A stretch of 64,000 nucleotides of DNA from Melanopsichium pennsylvanicum. Taxonomy: Eukaryota > Basidiomycota > Ustilaginomycetes > Ustilaginales. Positions 42,460 to 52,760 of the stretch are shown one piece after another. Below the pieces are notes generated by a model that saw nothing but the letters and a program-made list of their open reading frames with translations, searched no databases and was not told where the DNA came from. Position 1 is the stretch's first letter; the number at the start of each line of letters is the position of its first letter. A program made the translations under genes and the position numbers. The stretch lies in the NCBI GenBank assembly GCA_900208305.1, contig OAPG01000001.1, forward strand, positions 496,001 to 560,000. Direction: 5' to 3'.

Positions 42460-42782
42460 TCACACACATAACTGAGCTGACAACAGACGATGCTGGCGTA
42501 AACAGACTTTTTTGGAGTTGAGCTATGCTTTTGTAGAGGTACATGATCGAACCGACGACAGGTATCGTCACCGGATTCGGTATCGCGAAACTACCGGGCA
42601 AAGCAACGCAAGCTCGCAACGTTGCCCCGATAGCACTAGTAGAAAGAGTACGCAACGGCGATCCTGTCTGCGTGAGGAACGTCGGTATGATGCTGGGAGA
42701 TCCTAAAAGCGGAGGAGTAGAGGAGATGAATGAAGATGCAATTTGCGAAACCATGAAAACGACAGGAAACAAACGAAAAGAT
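42460..42782. other. 3' region of the eL31 gene with a possible alternative exon
   Basis: 323 bp downstream of the eL31 stop on the minus strand. A good acceptor (long pyrimidine tract, CTTTTAG) ends at 42703. It is followed by a 22-codon open frame to TAG at 42636. See the finding on a stop-spanning intron. No other gene was seen. Confidence 0.35.
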
Positions 42783-43166
42783 TTACTCCTGGTCGATGAC
42801 ATTGGTCTGCAAACCCTTGCAGGTACCGAGGCCAAGAACAGGCATGGCGTAAGTGTAGAGCTTCTCCTTGGCACCCTCGTCATCGTTACGCTTGCGTTCG
42901 AGGCGCACACGGAGTCGGCGGGGGAAGTTCTTGACACCGTACTTCCATACCTCCTGGTTGAGCTTGGGATCAAGGCGAACATCCTGGGTACCCATGGCCT
43001 TTTGGGCGAAGGCAACAACCTCCTTGATGGCGCGGGGAGCACGCTTCTTGAAGGCGGTGTCGTGGCAACGCTTGTGAAGGTTGACAGTGTACTCGCGGGT
43101 CACAACATCGTTAAGGGCAGAACGGGTCTTCTTGCCCTTCTGAGACTTATCCTTGTGGTCAGCCAT
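42783..43166 (-). CDS. RPL31: 60S ribosomal protein eL31
   Basis: Large-subunit ribosomal protein near the peptide exit tunnel. 127 aa in one exon. Recognised from the eL31 sequence [59 protein letters not shown] and [19 protein letters not shown], ending [12 protein letters not shown]. The length agrees with the family (113-125 aa). The stop codon TAA lies within a GTAAAT string that could act as a splice donor for a variant C-terminus. A 216-codon plus-strand frame over this gene is an antisense shadow. Confidence 0.96.
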   Translation of the reverse strand: MADHKDKSQKGKKTRSALNDVVTREYTVNLHKRCHDTAFKKRAPRAIKEVVAFAQKAMGTQDVRLDPKLNQEVWKYGVKNFPRRLRVRLERKRNDDEGAKEKLYTYAMPVLGLGTCKGLQTNVIDQE

Positions 43167-44807
43167 CTGTTTATTTGTGAAATCAAGATTTGAAGACTAT
43201 GGTCAGCTTGATTTTCAACATTTTGCAATAACGATTTGGCGGCCAACATCTTTGAGTTGTTCTTGCATGTCTTCCTTTCGCAGGAACGTCCACATAAAAC
43301 CCCACTTCACCCTTTGAACTGTACCAACCCCTCCAAGATGTTCCATGCGTAAGTAGAATGTTTCGTTTGTCGCAGCGTCATCCGATGAACCAAGCCTGTG
43401 TTGCGTCTTCAGACGACGTGAATCTTATGGCGGCGATGCGTGCCAAACATCCTCTTCGATGCGATGCTGATCGATTTAGACTGCCGCGACCAGATGTTTG
43501 ACCATTGCTGTACGCGGCTGTCGAAGCAGCACGTCTCATGGCGATGGCTGATGCTACGTATCGTATCACGAGAATGTGGTCATTGACTATGACCGCTGGG
43601 AAGGCGTTCTCCTTCGCCTAGATTGTTTGCATGCGAATGTTTGAGTGCCGATTTGATGCTGATATGGACTAGTCTGAGCGGTCGAGGCGATCTTACGTTG
43701 ATCAAAAAAAGCCAAAGTACAAGAATTTGCGGTGCTGATCATGTCGATGTAGGTGGAGAGGGATGCAAGATAGAAAGTGTCGATGCTAAATGCTTGGCGG
43801 GATCCTCCGACGTCCTGCTTATCCTTTATCGTGCTACCCGTACACTGCAATGTCCACTTCCGATAATATCCTCAATGACCGACGTACCGTGTGACGCTCT
43901 TGAACTTTGTTATGTGTTTGTGTAGGCTGCTGATTGATGTTTCAGAACACTTACTGTTGATATCGATCTTGAGGGTGATGGTATCAGAGGATATGGTGGA
44001 CAGGGACAGCGTTGACATTGCAATACTCGACTGGGCAGCTTGAACGTTCGCACGTCCAGCGCAGTTGCTTGAGCTCGAGCTGGCCTGCGTGTTTAGCAAG
44101 GTTGTTCACAGCGTGCTGCCTGAATCTTGCTTGGCACTCTGCTCTGTGAGGCTGAAGTCTGGAGTTTCGGCGACAAATCTCCAAGTAAAAATGTGTGAAA
44201 ATCGGCTCCGCTCGAGCCAGCCGCCCATGAAGGTCACGTGTAGAACTGTATTCTCAAACCTTTCCTTTGCTATGACTTTACTCGTACGAAAGCGTGCTCT
44301 CTGCCGAAATTCACGCGGGTGCTTACTGCTTTGCGCAGCATATGATTCTGCGCAATTGTCACTCAGTTATACCTTAACACTCTGGTTTGGAGCTCAACCA
44401 AGCCAACATCAGGGTCTATCTTGTACGCACTGGAAATGGAAGCAGTCAGTAGCTGGCGGTTCGACTTGGCCTGAAGCATGCTTCACACAACCTCAAAGAC
44501 AGGCTCCAGTGCTCTACGAAAAGACTGAAGTATCAATATGCAAGTGTGAATAAACTACAGGGGGTGAATAAGCCATTGCGACGGCACCAATAGAAGTATG
44601 GTGGACCGTTGAGAGACTTGGTCATGGCTTTATGCCGAGCCGAGACGAGACTGTGGGAGTAGACTTAAGATCTTGCACTGAGTAGCTGCAAGCACCCAAC
44701 TCATTCAGAGCTTCAGCACCACAGCGACGCGATGAATGGTATCGGGAGCTGAGACATGTCATGCTCGTTCTTTTTGGTTTGTGTGTCATGCGATGGATCG
44801 ATGCTAT
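43167..44807. other. Intergenic region, no gene recognised
   Basis: 1.6 kb between two minus-strand genes, including the eL31 promoter. A plus-strand frame at 43385-43621 is interrupted once by TGA (43499-43501); it is weakly coding-like but unsupported. No RNA genes or repeats were seen. Confidence 0.4.
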
Positions 44808-45986
44808 TTACACCGCGCCGGTCTTGGCGGCGTTGAGCTGGATAATACCGAGGGCAGCAGTCTCAGAAAGACGTTTCGCCGAGCTGTCGATTTGGCCGAG
44901 CAACAAGGTAGCCTCGAGGCGCGAAGGCTCAGCGGGGATCTTGAACAAACGATTGACGTCTTCGACAGGAACAGGGGCGAGACCCTGAGCCTCGCGTGCT
45001 GCATACTCGGCCTTCTTACGGGCAAGGTAAGCCTCAGCCTTGGCCTTCTCACGAGCAAGCTGACGCGCTTGGAAACCGACGTTGCCGGCCTCGGCAGCGT
45101 GCTCGTCCATGATCTCGAGCGTCGACTCGAGCGATGAAGCGAGAACGGGTTCCAATGCGAGGTTCAAAGAGGTATACGAGGGTGTGAGGGCAGCTGTAGG
45201 TGGGTTGCGAAGGAGATCCGAGGTGCTGGGCTGAACAATGGATGGCCCAGGTGCGCTTGGTGTGGAGATGCTGCTAAGAAATGCGTCGAGTAGCGCAGTG
45301 TTTCGGAGCGAAACGGGAATCTCGATGAGGATGTTGGCGAAAGTGAGCTTGTAGTCGATGAGGCTCTGAGTGTGGAACTTGCCCTTCTTGTGGGCCTCGA
45401 CGAAGGATGGCGAGAGTCGGTACGCCTTGACCGAGGTACTGCCCTGAGCAGACTGTGCAAGGTCGTGAACGATGAGGACGCCCTTTCCGCGGCCGCTGGC
45501 ACCATCGCGTTCCATGAGACCAGCGATAGCGGCGAGGCTGTCAACCACGGACGAGTTGAGGAAAGCGCCGAGGAAGCAACCCTGGTAGAGACCGACAGGG
45601 TTGGCATCGGCGTTGACATCACGCAGCAATCTGACCATGTCGGAAGTATATCTGGTGGCGTTACGGCTGCTTCGGTCCTCCTCTTCGTCACGCTCTCCAC
45701 TGCTACGGCCAGGGTTGGGAAGCGCAAACACATTGGAAATCTCGAGGGTTCCGCCAAGGTCCATGCCGAGAAGGGCACCAGAGGCTGAAGCAGGGTGAGC
45801 ATCGCGGCAGTGCTTCACGATCTTGGTGAGAGCAAGACCATCGAGGCGGACGGAGGTGATGATGTCAGAATCGAGTTCAAGAGCATGGAGGTCGGACTGA
45901 GCATCGGCGGCAGGGGCTTTGGCCATGGTCGAAGCGGCAGTGGAGGCGGAGGCGGCAGCCAGTGCTGGGCGTGCTGCTGTGGACAT
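44808..45986 (-). CDS. Translation initiation factor eIF3 subunit h
   Basis: MPN-domain subunit of eIF3, a cytosolic scaffold for 40S loading. 392 aa from ATG 45986 (MSTAARPALAAASAST); the open frame extends further upstream but with unrelated sequence. The MPN domain starts at ITSVRLDGLALTKIVKHCRD and includes ASGALLGMDLGGTLEISNVF, PVGLYQGCFLGAFLNSSVVD and GVLIVHDLAQSAQGSTSVKA. It lacks the JAMM metalloprotease His-x-His, as expected for the inactive eIF3h. The C-terminal half carries IPVSLRNTALLDAFL and a basic coiled-coil (RQLAREKAKAEAYLARKKAE), then the KIPAEPSRLEATLLLGQID motif. The gene is absent from S. cerevisiae but present in most other fungi. Confidence 0.92.
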   Translation of the reverse strand: MSTAARPALAAASASTAASTMAKAPAADAQSDLHALELDSDIITSVRLDGLALTKIVKHCRDAHPASASGALLGMDLGGTLEISNVFALPNPGRSSGERDEEEDRSSRNATRYTSDMVRLLRDVNADANPVGLYQGCFLGAFLNSSVVDSLAAIAGLMERDGASGRGKGVLIVHDLAQSAQGSTSVKAYRLSPSFVEAHKKGKFHTQSLIDYKLTFANILIEIPVSLRNTALLDAFLSSISTPSAPGPSIVQPSTSDLLRNPPTAALTPSYTSLNLALEPVLASSLESTLEIMDEHAAEAGNVGFQARQLAREKAKAEAYLARKKAEYAAREAQGLAPVPVEDVNRLFKIPAEPSRLEATLLLGQIDSSAKRLSETAALGIIQLNAAKTGAV

Positions 45987-47968
45987 GATGTATGAGGAAG
46001 CCAGATCGAAAAGATATGTGTGAAGGTCGGACGAGATGGTGGTGAGCTTGGTCGCGATCAAAGTACAAAGCGAAAAGGTGTGCGCACAACTGTGAGACCA
46101 GTGACAGCTCTTGTGCCTGTGCGCGTCGACGCAAAGATTGAGCTGCGATGCAAATTTCAACAAATCTTCGCGCAGCTGGAACACCACACAAAGGGATTTT
46201 CTTCCAGACCTCGATTTTCTGCACTGAAACGCTCTGTGTTGTACAGCGACATAACAATTTCTATTCCTGGCTATTAGGCAGCCTGTCTCGTCTTTTGGGT
46301 CCATTGACAACACGTACGGCTAAACTCAAGCTAGGAGGTACAAGCAACGACCGAGTGGGTAGGCTCAAGGTACTCTGTGCTCGTGTAAGGACATTAATTT
46401 ATTACTCAGAGTCAAGTGTGGTAGGATGCTTTTGGCTGGTGTCACTATGAAGTGTCCTTCCATGGTCCTTCCATGGATCTTGAGAAAAATCACACTTGCA
46501 AAATAATTCCGAAGGTAAATTTTGGCTGGAAAAGAAATGCTGGTCGCAACGGAGAACAGCGCGGGCTTACTTGTAAAGAGGCCCCATGCTCTGAATCATG
46601 TCCGAGCGTTTGCGGCAGGCGTATTATTTCTGATGAAAGTCAGCAAGGACGAGATCATCGCTCGGACGAAGCCATTCGTATGACAGCCCAACCGTTAGTG
46701 CACAAGGTGCAGAACGACACATAATTGGACGAAGCAGATCAGCCACAAGCGGGGAGCCAAAGAACTAGCCATCGGAGGCACTGTTCTACTGCCTTGGCAG
46801 ACACAGACAAGCTATTGCTGCCACGCGTTGTTGTGGTTGGTCCCCTCAGAGCATACTGCTTTGCTCGCATGTCACTCCGTAAAAGCCAGAGACCCTGATC
46901 GGCACGCATATGCTTTTGCTCGTGCGCTTGATAAAATTCACCTTGGTGGGACCGTTCCAAATACGTACATAGGGCTGGTAATATGAAGACTGTGAGCGAT
47001 CTACAGCTCTAGGAAACGTGCAAGACGGGGAAAATGATCGGGCTACACGCATCAGGCCTTCTCACTACACGGGTCGCAAAGCAAGTTCCGACTAGAGCAA
47101 AGCCAGAAGAACGTTGAGTGCAGAGACTTGATCGGGCAGCAAGCGTCAACATCGGAGCCATCCGAAATCGGAAGCTTGTGTCATTCACATTTGCAGTTTC
47201 GGAGCTGTCTCGATTCTACCGTTACAGCCGACGGGCCAACCATTGAACTGCAGAATCACAAGAAAAATAGTCGGAAGCCGGAAGCCAAAAAAGAAAGTGG
47301 TTGCGCCGATCCGAAATGACTGAAGAGACGTGGATCTAGGATTGCAGATGCGTATGCCGGCGTTTGATTCGAGATGATGAGGAAGCTCGCGCTTGTGGGT
47401 GGATGTGTGAGTGTGTGTGCGCGTGTGTGTGCGTGTTCTTATCGCACAATCGCCGCTTGACTCTGCAAGTCGAGTCAAACTTTTTTTTTGGGGACAAAGT
47501 ATGCGCTTTTCTGTTAACCACGTCAGCCACCTGAATTTGATAGGCAAATCCCGCACGGTCTTTGATATTCGTTGTGCATTTTCTTCCAGTAAATTATGAT
47601 GCCCTTGCATCAAAACCGGCTATCCCATCCCTTGCTTCCTAACAGCCTGGGTGCTCGTCTGTCTGTTGAATTGGCCCATCTGAGCTTCGTTTTCTGAGGC
47701 ACAATCTGATTCGAGTCAGTCCATCGCTCTGACGACATCCATAGATTTGCAAAACTGGCCTCCGACGCTATTGCCGAAATCACAGACTGTCTTGATTCGC
47801 AGCCTGCATCGGGCCGTCCAACAACATTTCCCCCATAAACGCTGGCTTTGCTCGATCCAAAACATTCTTTCAGCGCCTTCTCCCCACCAAATCGCCTTCA
47901 CCGTTCCTAGTCTTTCTCGGCAGTCTCACCCACCCTTGTTGTCACTCACCGTCTCAAACAATAGTTGG
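45987..47968. other. Divergent intergenic region
   Basis: 2 kb between eIF3h and the carbonic anhydrase. It includes a GT-rich microsatellite at 47404-47436 and a tandem 11-bp GTCCTTCCATG pair near 46453. No gene recognised. The frame leading into the carbonic anhydrase is open from 47747 but has no ATG before 47969. Confidence 0.45.
47404..47436. repeat. Imperfect GT dinucleotide microsatellite
   Basis: Alternating GT with occasional GA and GC interruptions in the intergenic region. It could adopt Z-DNA, but no function is implied. Confidence 0.8.
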
Positions 47969-48826
47969 ATGTACAAGGCTCTTATTCGCTCGTCACTCTT
48001 AAGCGTGGCTCGTTGTCACGCCTTCCCATCTTCGTCACATCTCCTGCAAAACCCCGCCGCAAACAAAACCATCTCGATCGCATCCCGTGTCGCTTGTCGC
48101 ATCAAGGTCAGCTCTCCTATCTCCACCAACATTAGAGCATCAATCCGATCGCACTCGACCACCTGCTCAAACAAGATGTTGCAAGTAACTGATCTCCTTT
48201 CGAAGAATAAGGCATGGTCTGCCAACTTCACCTCCACAAAGCCCGAGCTCGCCGCACAGCTCGCAGAGACGCAAACTCCCAAAATCCTTTGGATCGGTTG
48301 CGCCGACTCTCGAGTCCCCGAGTCAGTGGTTTGCGATGCTAATCCAGGAGAGATCTTTGTCACTCGAAATATCGCCAACCAGTTCCGTCTCGACGACGAC
48401 AATGCATTGAGTGTGCTCACTTTTGCTGTCCAGGCTCTAGGCATTGAGCATGTCGTTGTGGTCGGTCATACTTCGTGCGGTGGTGTCAACGCTGCCATTG
48501 CCGGTGCATCTGCTCCTCCAAGCGAGGAGGCCCTCCAGTCTAGCGCTCTATTGCGTCACCTCGTCCCCTTGACCCAGGTCGCAAAGAAGGTCGTTGATGC
48601 CAACCCAGGAGCTGAAGAGGCTGAGCTCGCACAAAAGGTCATTTACGAATCGGTCAAGCTCCAGGTCCAAAACATCGTCTCCACCAATATCATCCAGGAC
48701 AACTGGAAGGGCATTACCTCGCCGTTGAGCGGTACAGTTATGAACAAGGTTCAGGTTCATGGGTTGTGCTACGACATCGCCAAGGCTCAGCTCATCGATC
48801 TTGAGCTCACTCGATCGGCCAATTGA
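47969..48826 (+). CDS. NCE103: Beta-class carbonic anhydrase
   Basis: Zinc enzyme interconverting CO2 and bicarbonate, supplying bicarbonate for carboxylations. 285 aa from ATG 47969. Zinc ligands and active-site residues are present: C111-x-D113-x-R115 in WIGCADSRVPES, H167 and C170 in VVVGHTSCGGVNA. RNIANQF also matches the family. The C-terminus has VKLQVQNIVSTNIIQ and VHGLCYDIAKAQLIDLEL. The first ~69 residues are rich in Ser, Arg and Ala with few acidic residues, like a mitochondrial presequence. A second ATG at 48176 (MLQVTDLLSKNKAW) begins exactly at the conserved enzyme and would give a 216-aa cytosolic form. Leaky scanning or two transcription starts could thus make both. Confidence 0.94.
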   Translation: MYKALIRSSLLSVARCHAFPSSSHLLQNPAANKTISIASRVACRIKVSSPISTNIRASIRSHSTTCSNKMLQVTDLLSKNKAWSANFTSTKPELAAQLAETQTPKILWIGCADSRVPESVVCDANPGEIFVTRNIANQFRLDDDNALSVLTFAVQALGIEHVVVVGHTSCGGVNAAIAGASAPPSEEALQSSALLRHLVPLTQVAKKVVDANPGAEEAELAQKVIYESVKLQVQNIVSTNIIQDNWKGITSPLSGTVMNKVQVHGLCYDIAKAQLIDLELTRSAN

Positions 48827-48997
48827 AAACGTAGCAAAGCGCTCTGCCCACGAATACCAGCCAATTCAGAACAAAATTTGTCCCAGCATCGACCGCTATG
48901 GAGTCACGCCCGCATGTATTTTTCCTTTTCCTTAATGTAATCTCAGCACGTTCAGTACGGATACCATTTCAAGGAATGCTAATTGACCGTGGCTGAT

Positions 48998-49115
48998 ATC
49001 TGCGGCCATAGAACCTTGAAAGCACCGCATCCCGTCCGATCTGCGAAGTTAAGCAAGGTATCGCCTAGTCAGTACTGCGGTGGGGGACCACGCGGGAATC
49101 CTAGGTGCTGCAGTT
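48998..49115 (+). rRNA. 5S ribosomal RNA
   Basis: About 118 nt matching fungal 5S rRNA: it starts ATCTGCGGCCATAGAACCTT, contains the internal promoter block with CCGATCTGCGAAGTTAAGCA, then GTGGGGGACCACGCGGGAAT, and ends CCTAGGTGCTGCAGTT. The ends GCGGC/GCTGC can pair to close helix I. A run of more than ten T at about 49122 fits RNA polymerase III termination. The gene is unlinked to 18S/25S rDNA here, as in fungi with dispersed 5S genes. Exact ends are uncertain by a few bases. Confidence 0.95.
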
Positions 49116-49121
49116 TTAACT

Positions 49122-49131
49122 TTTTTTTTTT
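49122..49131 (+). terminator. Pol III T-run terminator of 5S rRNA
   Basis: An uninterrupted T tract a few bases after the 5S 3' end, on the transcribed strand, as expected for RNA polymerase III termination. Confidence 0.7.
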
Positions 49132-49344
49132 TCATTTTTTTGTTTTAATTTTTGTTTGTTTGTTCATTATTGGATTGTATCGATCGGCAGGTAGGGATTG
49201 CCCTCTGGCGGAACAAATGTACAAGAGACAACTCAACTCCCAAGAGACACACAACTGAAGAGGACGAGGATGTAGGTCTTTGCAAGCGCTAGCTAGAATT
49301 GACAAGCAAAACAAGTGTCCAAGTGAGAAATAGAAGCGAACCAT

Positions 49345-51138
49345 CTAAATTGGATCAACGATGAACTTCAAAGGTAGCTGACTACCTTCTTTTTCAAACC
49401 CAATCACAGCCGGTCTCTGAACGACCGCCTCTACGCTCTTGTACTTTAAACCCTCAACTGGTTCGATCCTGTACTTTGCCATGACCCTGATCAGAATGGT
49501 CTTCATCTCGGTCATGGCAAACTTGTTGCCAATGCAGACCTTGGGACCACCATTGAAAACGAAAGAGCCGTAGGGCGACGGCAATTTGCTTTTTGCATGC
49601 AATTCTGGGAGCTCGTTCCATCGGTCCGGTTTGAACAGGTACGGTTCAGCGCCAAAGTATTTTGCGTCGAGGTTGTTGCCCGTGACCGAGATGGCGATCT
49701 CTTTGCCAGCAGCGATGGGGATCGAAGAGAGTGTGCGACCATCCTTGGTTTTCAAAGGAGTCGTCACAGGGAGCTGGTCATCTTTCGATGCATAGCGGAA
49801 AGTTGTGACGACGGGGGGGCGCAGTCGGAGAGTTTCTTGAATGGCGTGGTCGAGCGGGCGCATGGCATCGCTGTTAAGGTCGGTCCAGGTGAGATCTTCG
49901 ATCGCATCACCGTCCTTTCCGAGGGCAGCAAGCGCGTTTTGAATGTTGTTGCGCAGTGTAAGCTGGTATTGCGGGTTGAGTGCTAGGAAATATGTGCACC
50001 AGCTCATCGTGGTTGCCGTAGTTTCGTGACCGGCAAAGATGAAAGTTACAATCTGACCAGCCAACGTCTCATCTGACAGACGATCTTCTTCGCGAATATC
50101 GGGTGACATGTTGGCTCGCATGAGAAGGTGCAAGATATCCTTCTTTCCAGCAAAAGTCTCCTTTGCACCAATGCCCGCTTCGAGCTCCTTGCGAATCTGT
50201 TTGGCTTTGGCTTGAACGATCTTTTGAGAGACCTTGATAAGCTCGCTCCTCATCTCTCGAAGCTTTCGCACATTGTCGGTGAGTGGGAGAATGTACAGCA
50301 AAGAGGGTACCACAAAAAACATGACCGCACCAACCACAGCGTCGATAGGTGACATGTTCATCGTGCTCGTCATGGCGGCGTGGAAAGATGACCTGACAGC
50401 GAGGCCATTGGGCCCTTGCTCCACAGCGCCAAAGTCGTAGTCGAATCCAGCACGTCCGATGATGTCGAGCGTGACTCTCCCGAACCACTTGACTGTGTCC
50501 TTCACATCCTTGCCCCATTTCAGTTCGAGAGACGTATCTTTCTCAAACTTGTCCATCATCTGATTCGTCGCGTGCATGAAAATGGGCATCAGACCTTTGA
50601 GTGAATCAACGCTGAATGCGGGCGCGAGCATCTTCCTTTGCTTCTTGTGCTCATCACCGAACACAGCGACGATTCCGTCACCGATGATGATCTTGGTCGC
50701 CTTGGTTCCTGCCGAACTTCGCACATAGTTGTAGCTGTCGTTCAGAACGTGATTCATAGTAGCTGCGTCCCTGGTGATGAGCAGCTCCCCTCCGAGGGGT
50801 CGAGGGAAAACGAGGTGGTCCGATCCGTGTTCATCGTACAGTCTTGCAGTAGCCACACCTGGCGTGTCGGTGATGTCTACACCGCCGTCGCCGATGATGG
50901 GTTCACGATCTTCCGCCTTGGAATCTTTGACACCAAACTTCTTTTTCGCATCGCGCGAATAGCCAAGGAAATAGGAGGAGCGCTTCGGTCCGGGTAGGTT
51001 CGCCCAGACGGAAGGGCCACGCGTTGCTTCTTTCAAGCTGAGATAGAGGGCCGCTGCAAGTAGCAGGGTGAAAAGGGCGGTTGGAACGGGGTGAGAGTGC
51101 GCCCAGCGAAGGACGTGGTCGGACACGGAGGTCGACAT
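49345..51138 (-). CDS. Cytochrome P450 monooxygenase
   Basis: 597 aa from ATG 51138 (MSTSVSDHVLRW); the frame is open from a TTG at 51156. An N-terminal membrane anchor (PVPTALFTLLLAAALYLSL) is followed by a proline-containing hinge LPGPKRSSYFLG. Core P450 motifs: C-helix region GDEHKKQRKMLAPAF, I-helix FIFAGHETTATTMSW, K-helix ExxR in ETLRLRPPVV, PERF-like FKPDRWNEL, and the haem loop FVFNGGPKVCIGNKFA with the axial cysteine at C535. The sequence resembles fungal CYP families that hydroxylate fatty acids or alkanes, but the substrate is not determinable. It is an ER-bound enzyme requiring NADPH-P450 reductase. There are no obvious secondary-metabolite neighbours. Confidence 0.94.
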   Translation of the reverse strand: MSTSVSDHVLRWAHSHPVPTALFTLLLAAALYLSLKEATRGPSVWANLPGPKRSSYFLGYSRDAKKKFGVKDSKAEDREPIIGDGGVDITDTPGVATARLYDEHGSDHLVFPRPLGGELLITRDAATMNHVLNDSYNYVRSSAGTKATKIIIGDGIVAVFGDEHKKQRKMLAPAFSVDSLKGLMPIFMHATNQMMDKFEKDTSLELKWGKDVKDTVKWFGRVTLDIIGRAGFDYDFGAVEQGPNGLAVRSSFHAAMTSTMNMSPIDAVVGAVMFFVVPSLLYILPLTDNVRKLREMRSELIKVSQKIVQAKAKQIRKELEAGIGAKETFAGKKDILHLLMRANMSPDIREEDRLSDETLAGQIVTFIFAGHETTATTMSWCTYFLALNPQYQLTLRNNIQNALAALGKDGDAIEDLTWTDLNSDAMRPLDHAIQETLRLRPPVVTTFRYASKDDQLPVTTPLKTKDGRTLSSIPIAAGKEIAISVTGNNLDAKYFGAEPYLFKPDRWNELPELHAKSKLPSPYGSFVFNGGPKVCIGNKFAMTEMKTILIRVMAKYRIEPVEGLKYKSVEAVVQRPAVIGFEKEGSQLPLKFIVDPI

Positions 51139-52760
51139 CCTGGTCAGGCTGACCAAAGCTCTTTGTGGAAGGACGGGGAACGTGTCTATGGGGATAGAGG
51201 AGGGTGCTGTTGATGGTGTAGAAGCAAAAAGGGTAGTCGTTCGAGATAGGGAACAAGAAACACTTGTGCTGAATGTCGTGGAAAGGGATGACCAGACTTG
51301 GAATGGCCAGGAGGGTCACTCATCAGGTAATGGCCCTCCACAGCTCAGCGCTTTGCGGGTATACTTAGACTGTGAGGCTCAGCACAAACCTCAACCAACA
51401 CTCCGCAATTGAGCCTTTCTCAGACCCAATTCGTTGCCGAAAGTCGCAGACCCTGGCTGACTGGCTGACAACCGTCGGAATACTTTTTCTTGGCCCAGCG
51501 AAGCTGTACAACCCATCGAGTTGAGCTTCTTCTTTATCTTTCAGAGTTGAAATCACAAGATAATAGAAAGGTAATATCAGCAGACTTTTGTCAATCAACC
51601 TCGGATCATCCGGGCGAGCAGTCGTAGTTGAGCGGAAAGCTTTCCAAATTCCAACAACCATTGACCGGCAGGGTCACCAAGGTATTGCAATCTTACAGTA
51701 TGCATGAATGAATATCTTTCGAGTTTTTGTAAGCTGCTATTTCCGATCGAGCTTTCCGTTCACGATTGCTGACTCGACCTGCATTTGTGTCACTCAAGCA
51801 ACCGCGCGGCGAATAAAATTAATTTATTGTACTCGTGTAATTCTATTCGTGCTCTGCTCCTGAGCTGCAAGTGCGCGTGGCTGCTTTGGCTTACCAGACC
51901 GCAATAAGCTCTCCTCAGTTTCTGGCTACGTAAATGTAGGCAATTTGTAATCCTTTGCGGTACATCTGTCGTTTGGCAATGGCGCTGCTCTGTGCTGACG
52001 ATCGTCAAACGGAAGGGAAATTTACCGATTTGCTGGGCAGCATCATGTCATGTTGGGTTGATTCTCGACTTTTTCCTCGCTTCAGCTCCTGTTCGAGCAA
52101 TGTCATTTCAAGCTAATCTAGATATGGGTCTATTCACCAAGGTACAGTATGCGGAATTCACGTCCGGAACAAGCTGGCCAGCGCGAGTTATTCCGCCGGA
52201 ATTCCGTCATCTTCTGAGTCGCAGACCCATACGAGCGTACCCAATTCTTCTCATCAACTTGCCACTCTTTCTTGCGCAAACCTTATGCGTGTTCAAGAGT
52301 GCTACGCAGCGTCTTCACAAAACCAATGTACGCAGCTATTCAGGACGCTGTCATGGCGATCGTAAAATTCAGAAGCTCTACTCCCGACATTCCGAGGCGA
52401 TGCTGTTTCTTCAGCTTCGGCGAAAGCTACCGGCAATGTAACGTTCTCCTTCTTGTCGCATCCTGTGTTATGCCGTGGTGTTGTGATCGCTCTGCGTTGG
52501 AACATGTCAGGAAGCACATTTCATAGCGTACTTGCTTGAGGATCTGGAGAGCTCAAGAGCCCACATGTGCACGTGGAGCGCGGATCCAGCTGGAGCTCGC
52601 GTCTCTCATCACTATCGCACAATATCCACGTCGGAGAGTAACAAATGATGCGCAATTCAATCAGACCCATCGTGCTCTGAAATGAGTGTAGATCAAGGTC
52701 TGATATCTAGGAGAATTTTGCATGCTTGTGGTGACTGTCATAAGGCAGCAACGAGATGTA
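51139..52760. other. Intergenic region, no gene recognised
   Basis: 1.6 kb between two minus-strand genes. It contains the P450 promoter and the 3' UTR of the next gene. Short open frames such as 51992-52441 plus show no domain. Confidence 0.45.

Noticed and set aside
42543..43193. 216-codon plus-strand frame over eL31
   Set aside because: Antisense to eL31, which is unmistakable; no family recognised.
43385..43621. 79-codon frame split by one TGA, considered as selenoprotein or pseudogene
   Set aside because: No SECIS-like structure seen, no family, and the antisense frame is equally open; too weak to call.
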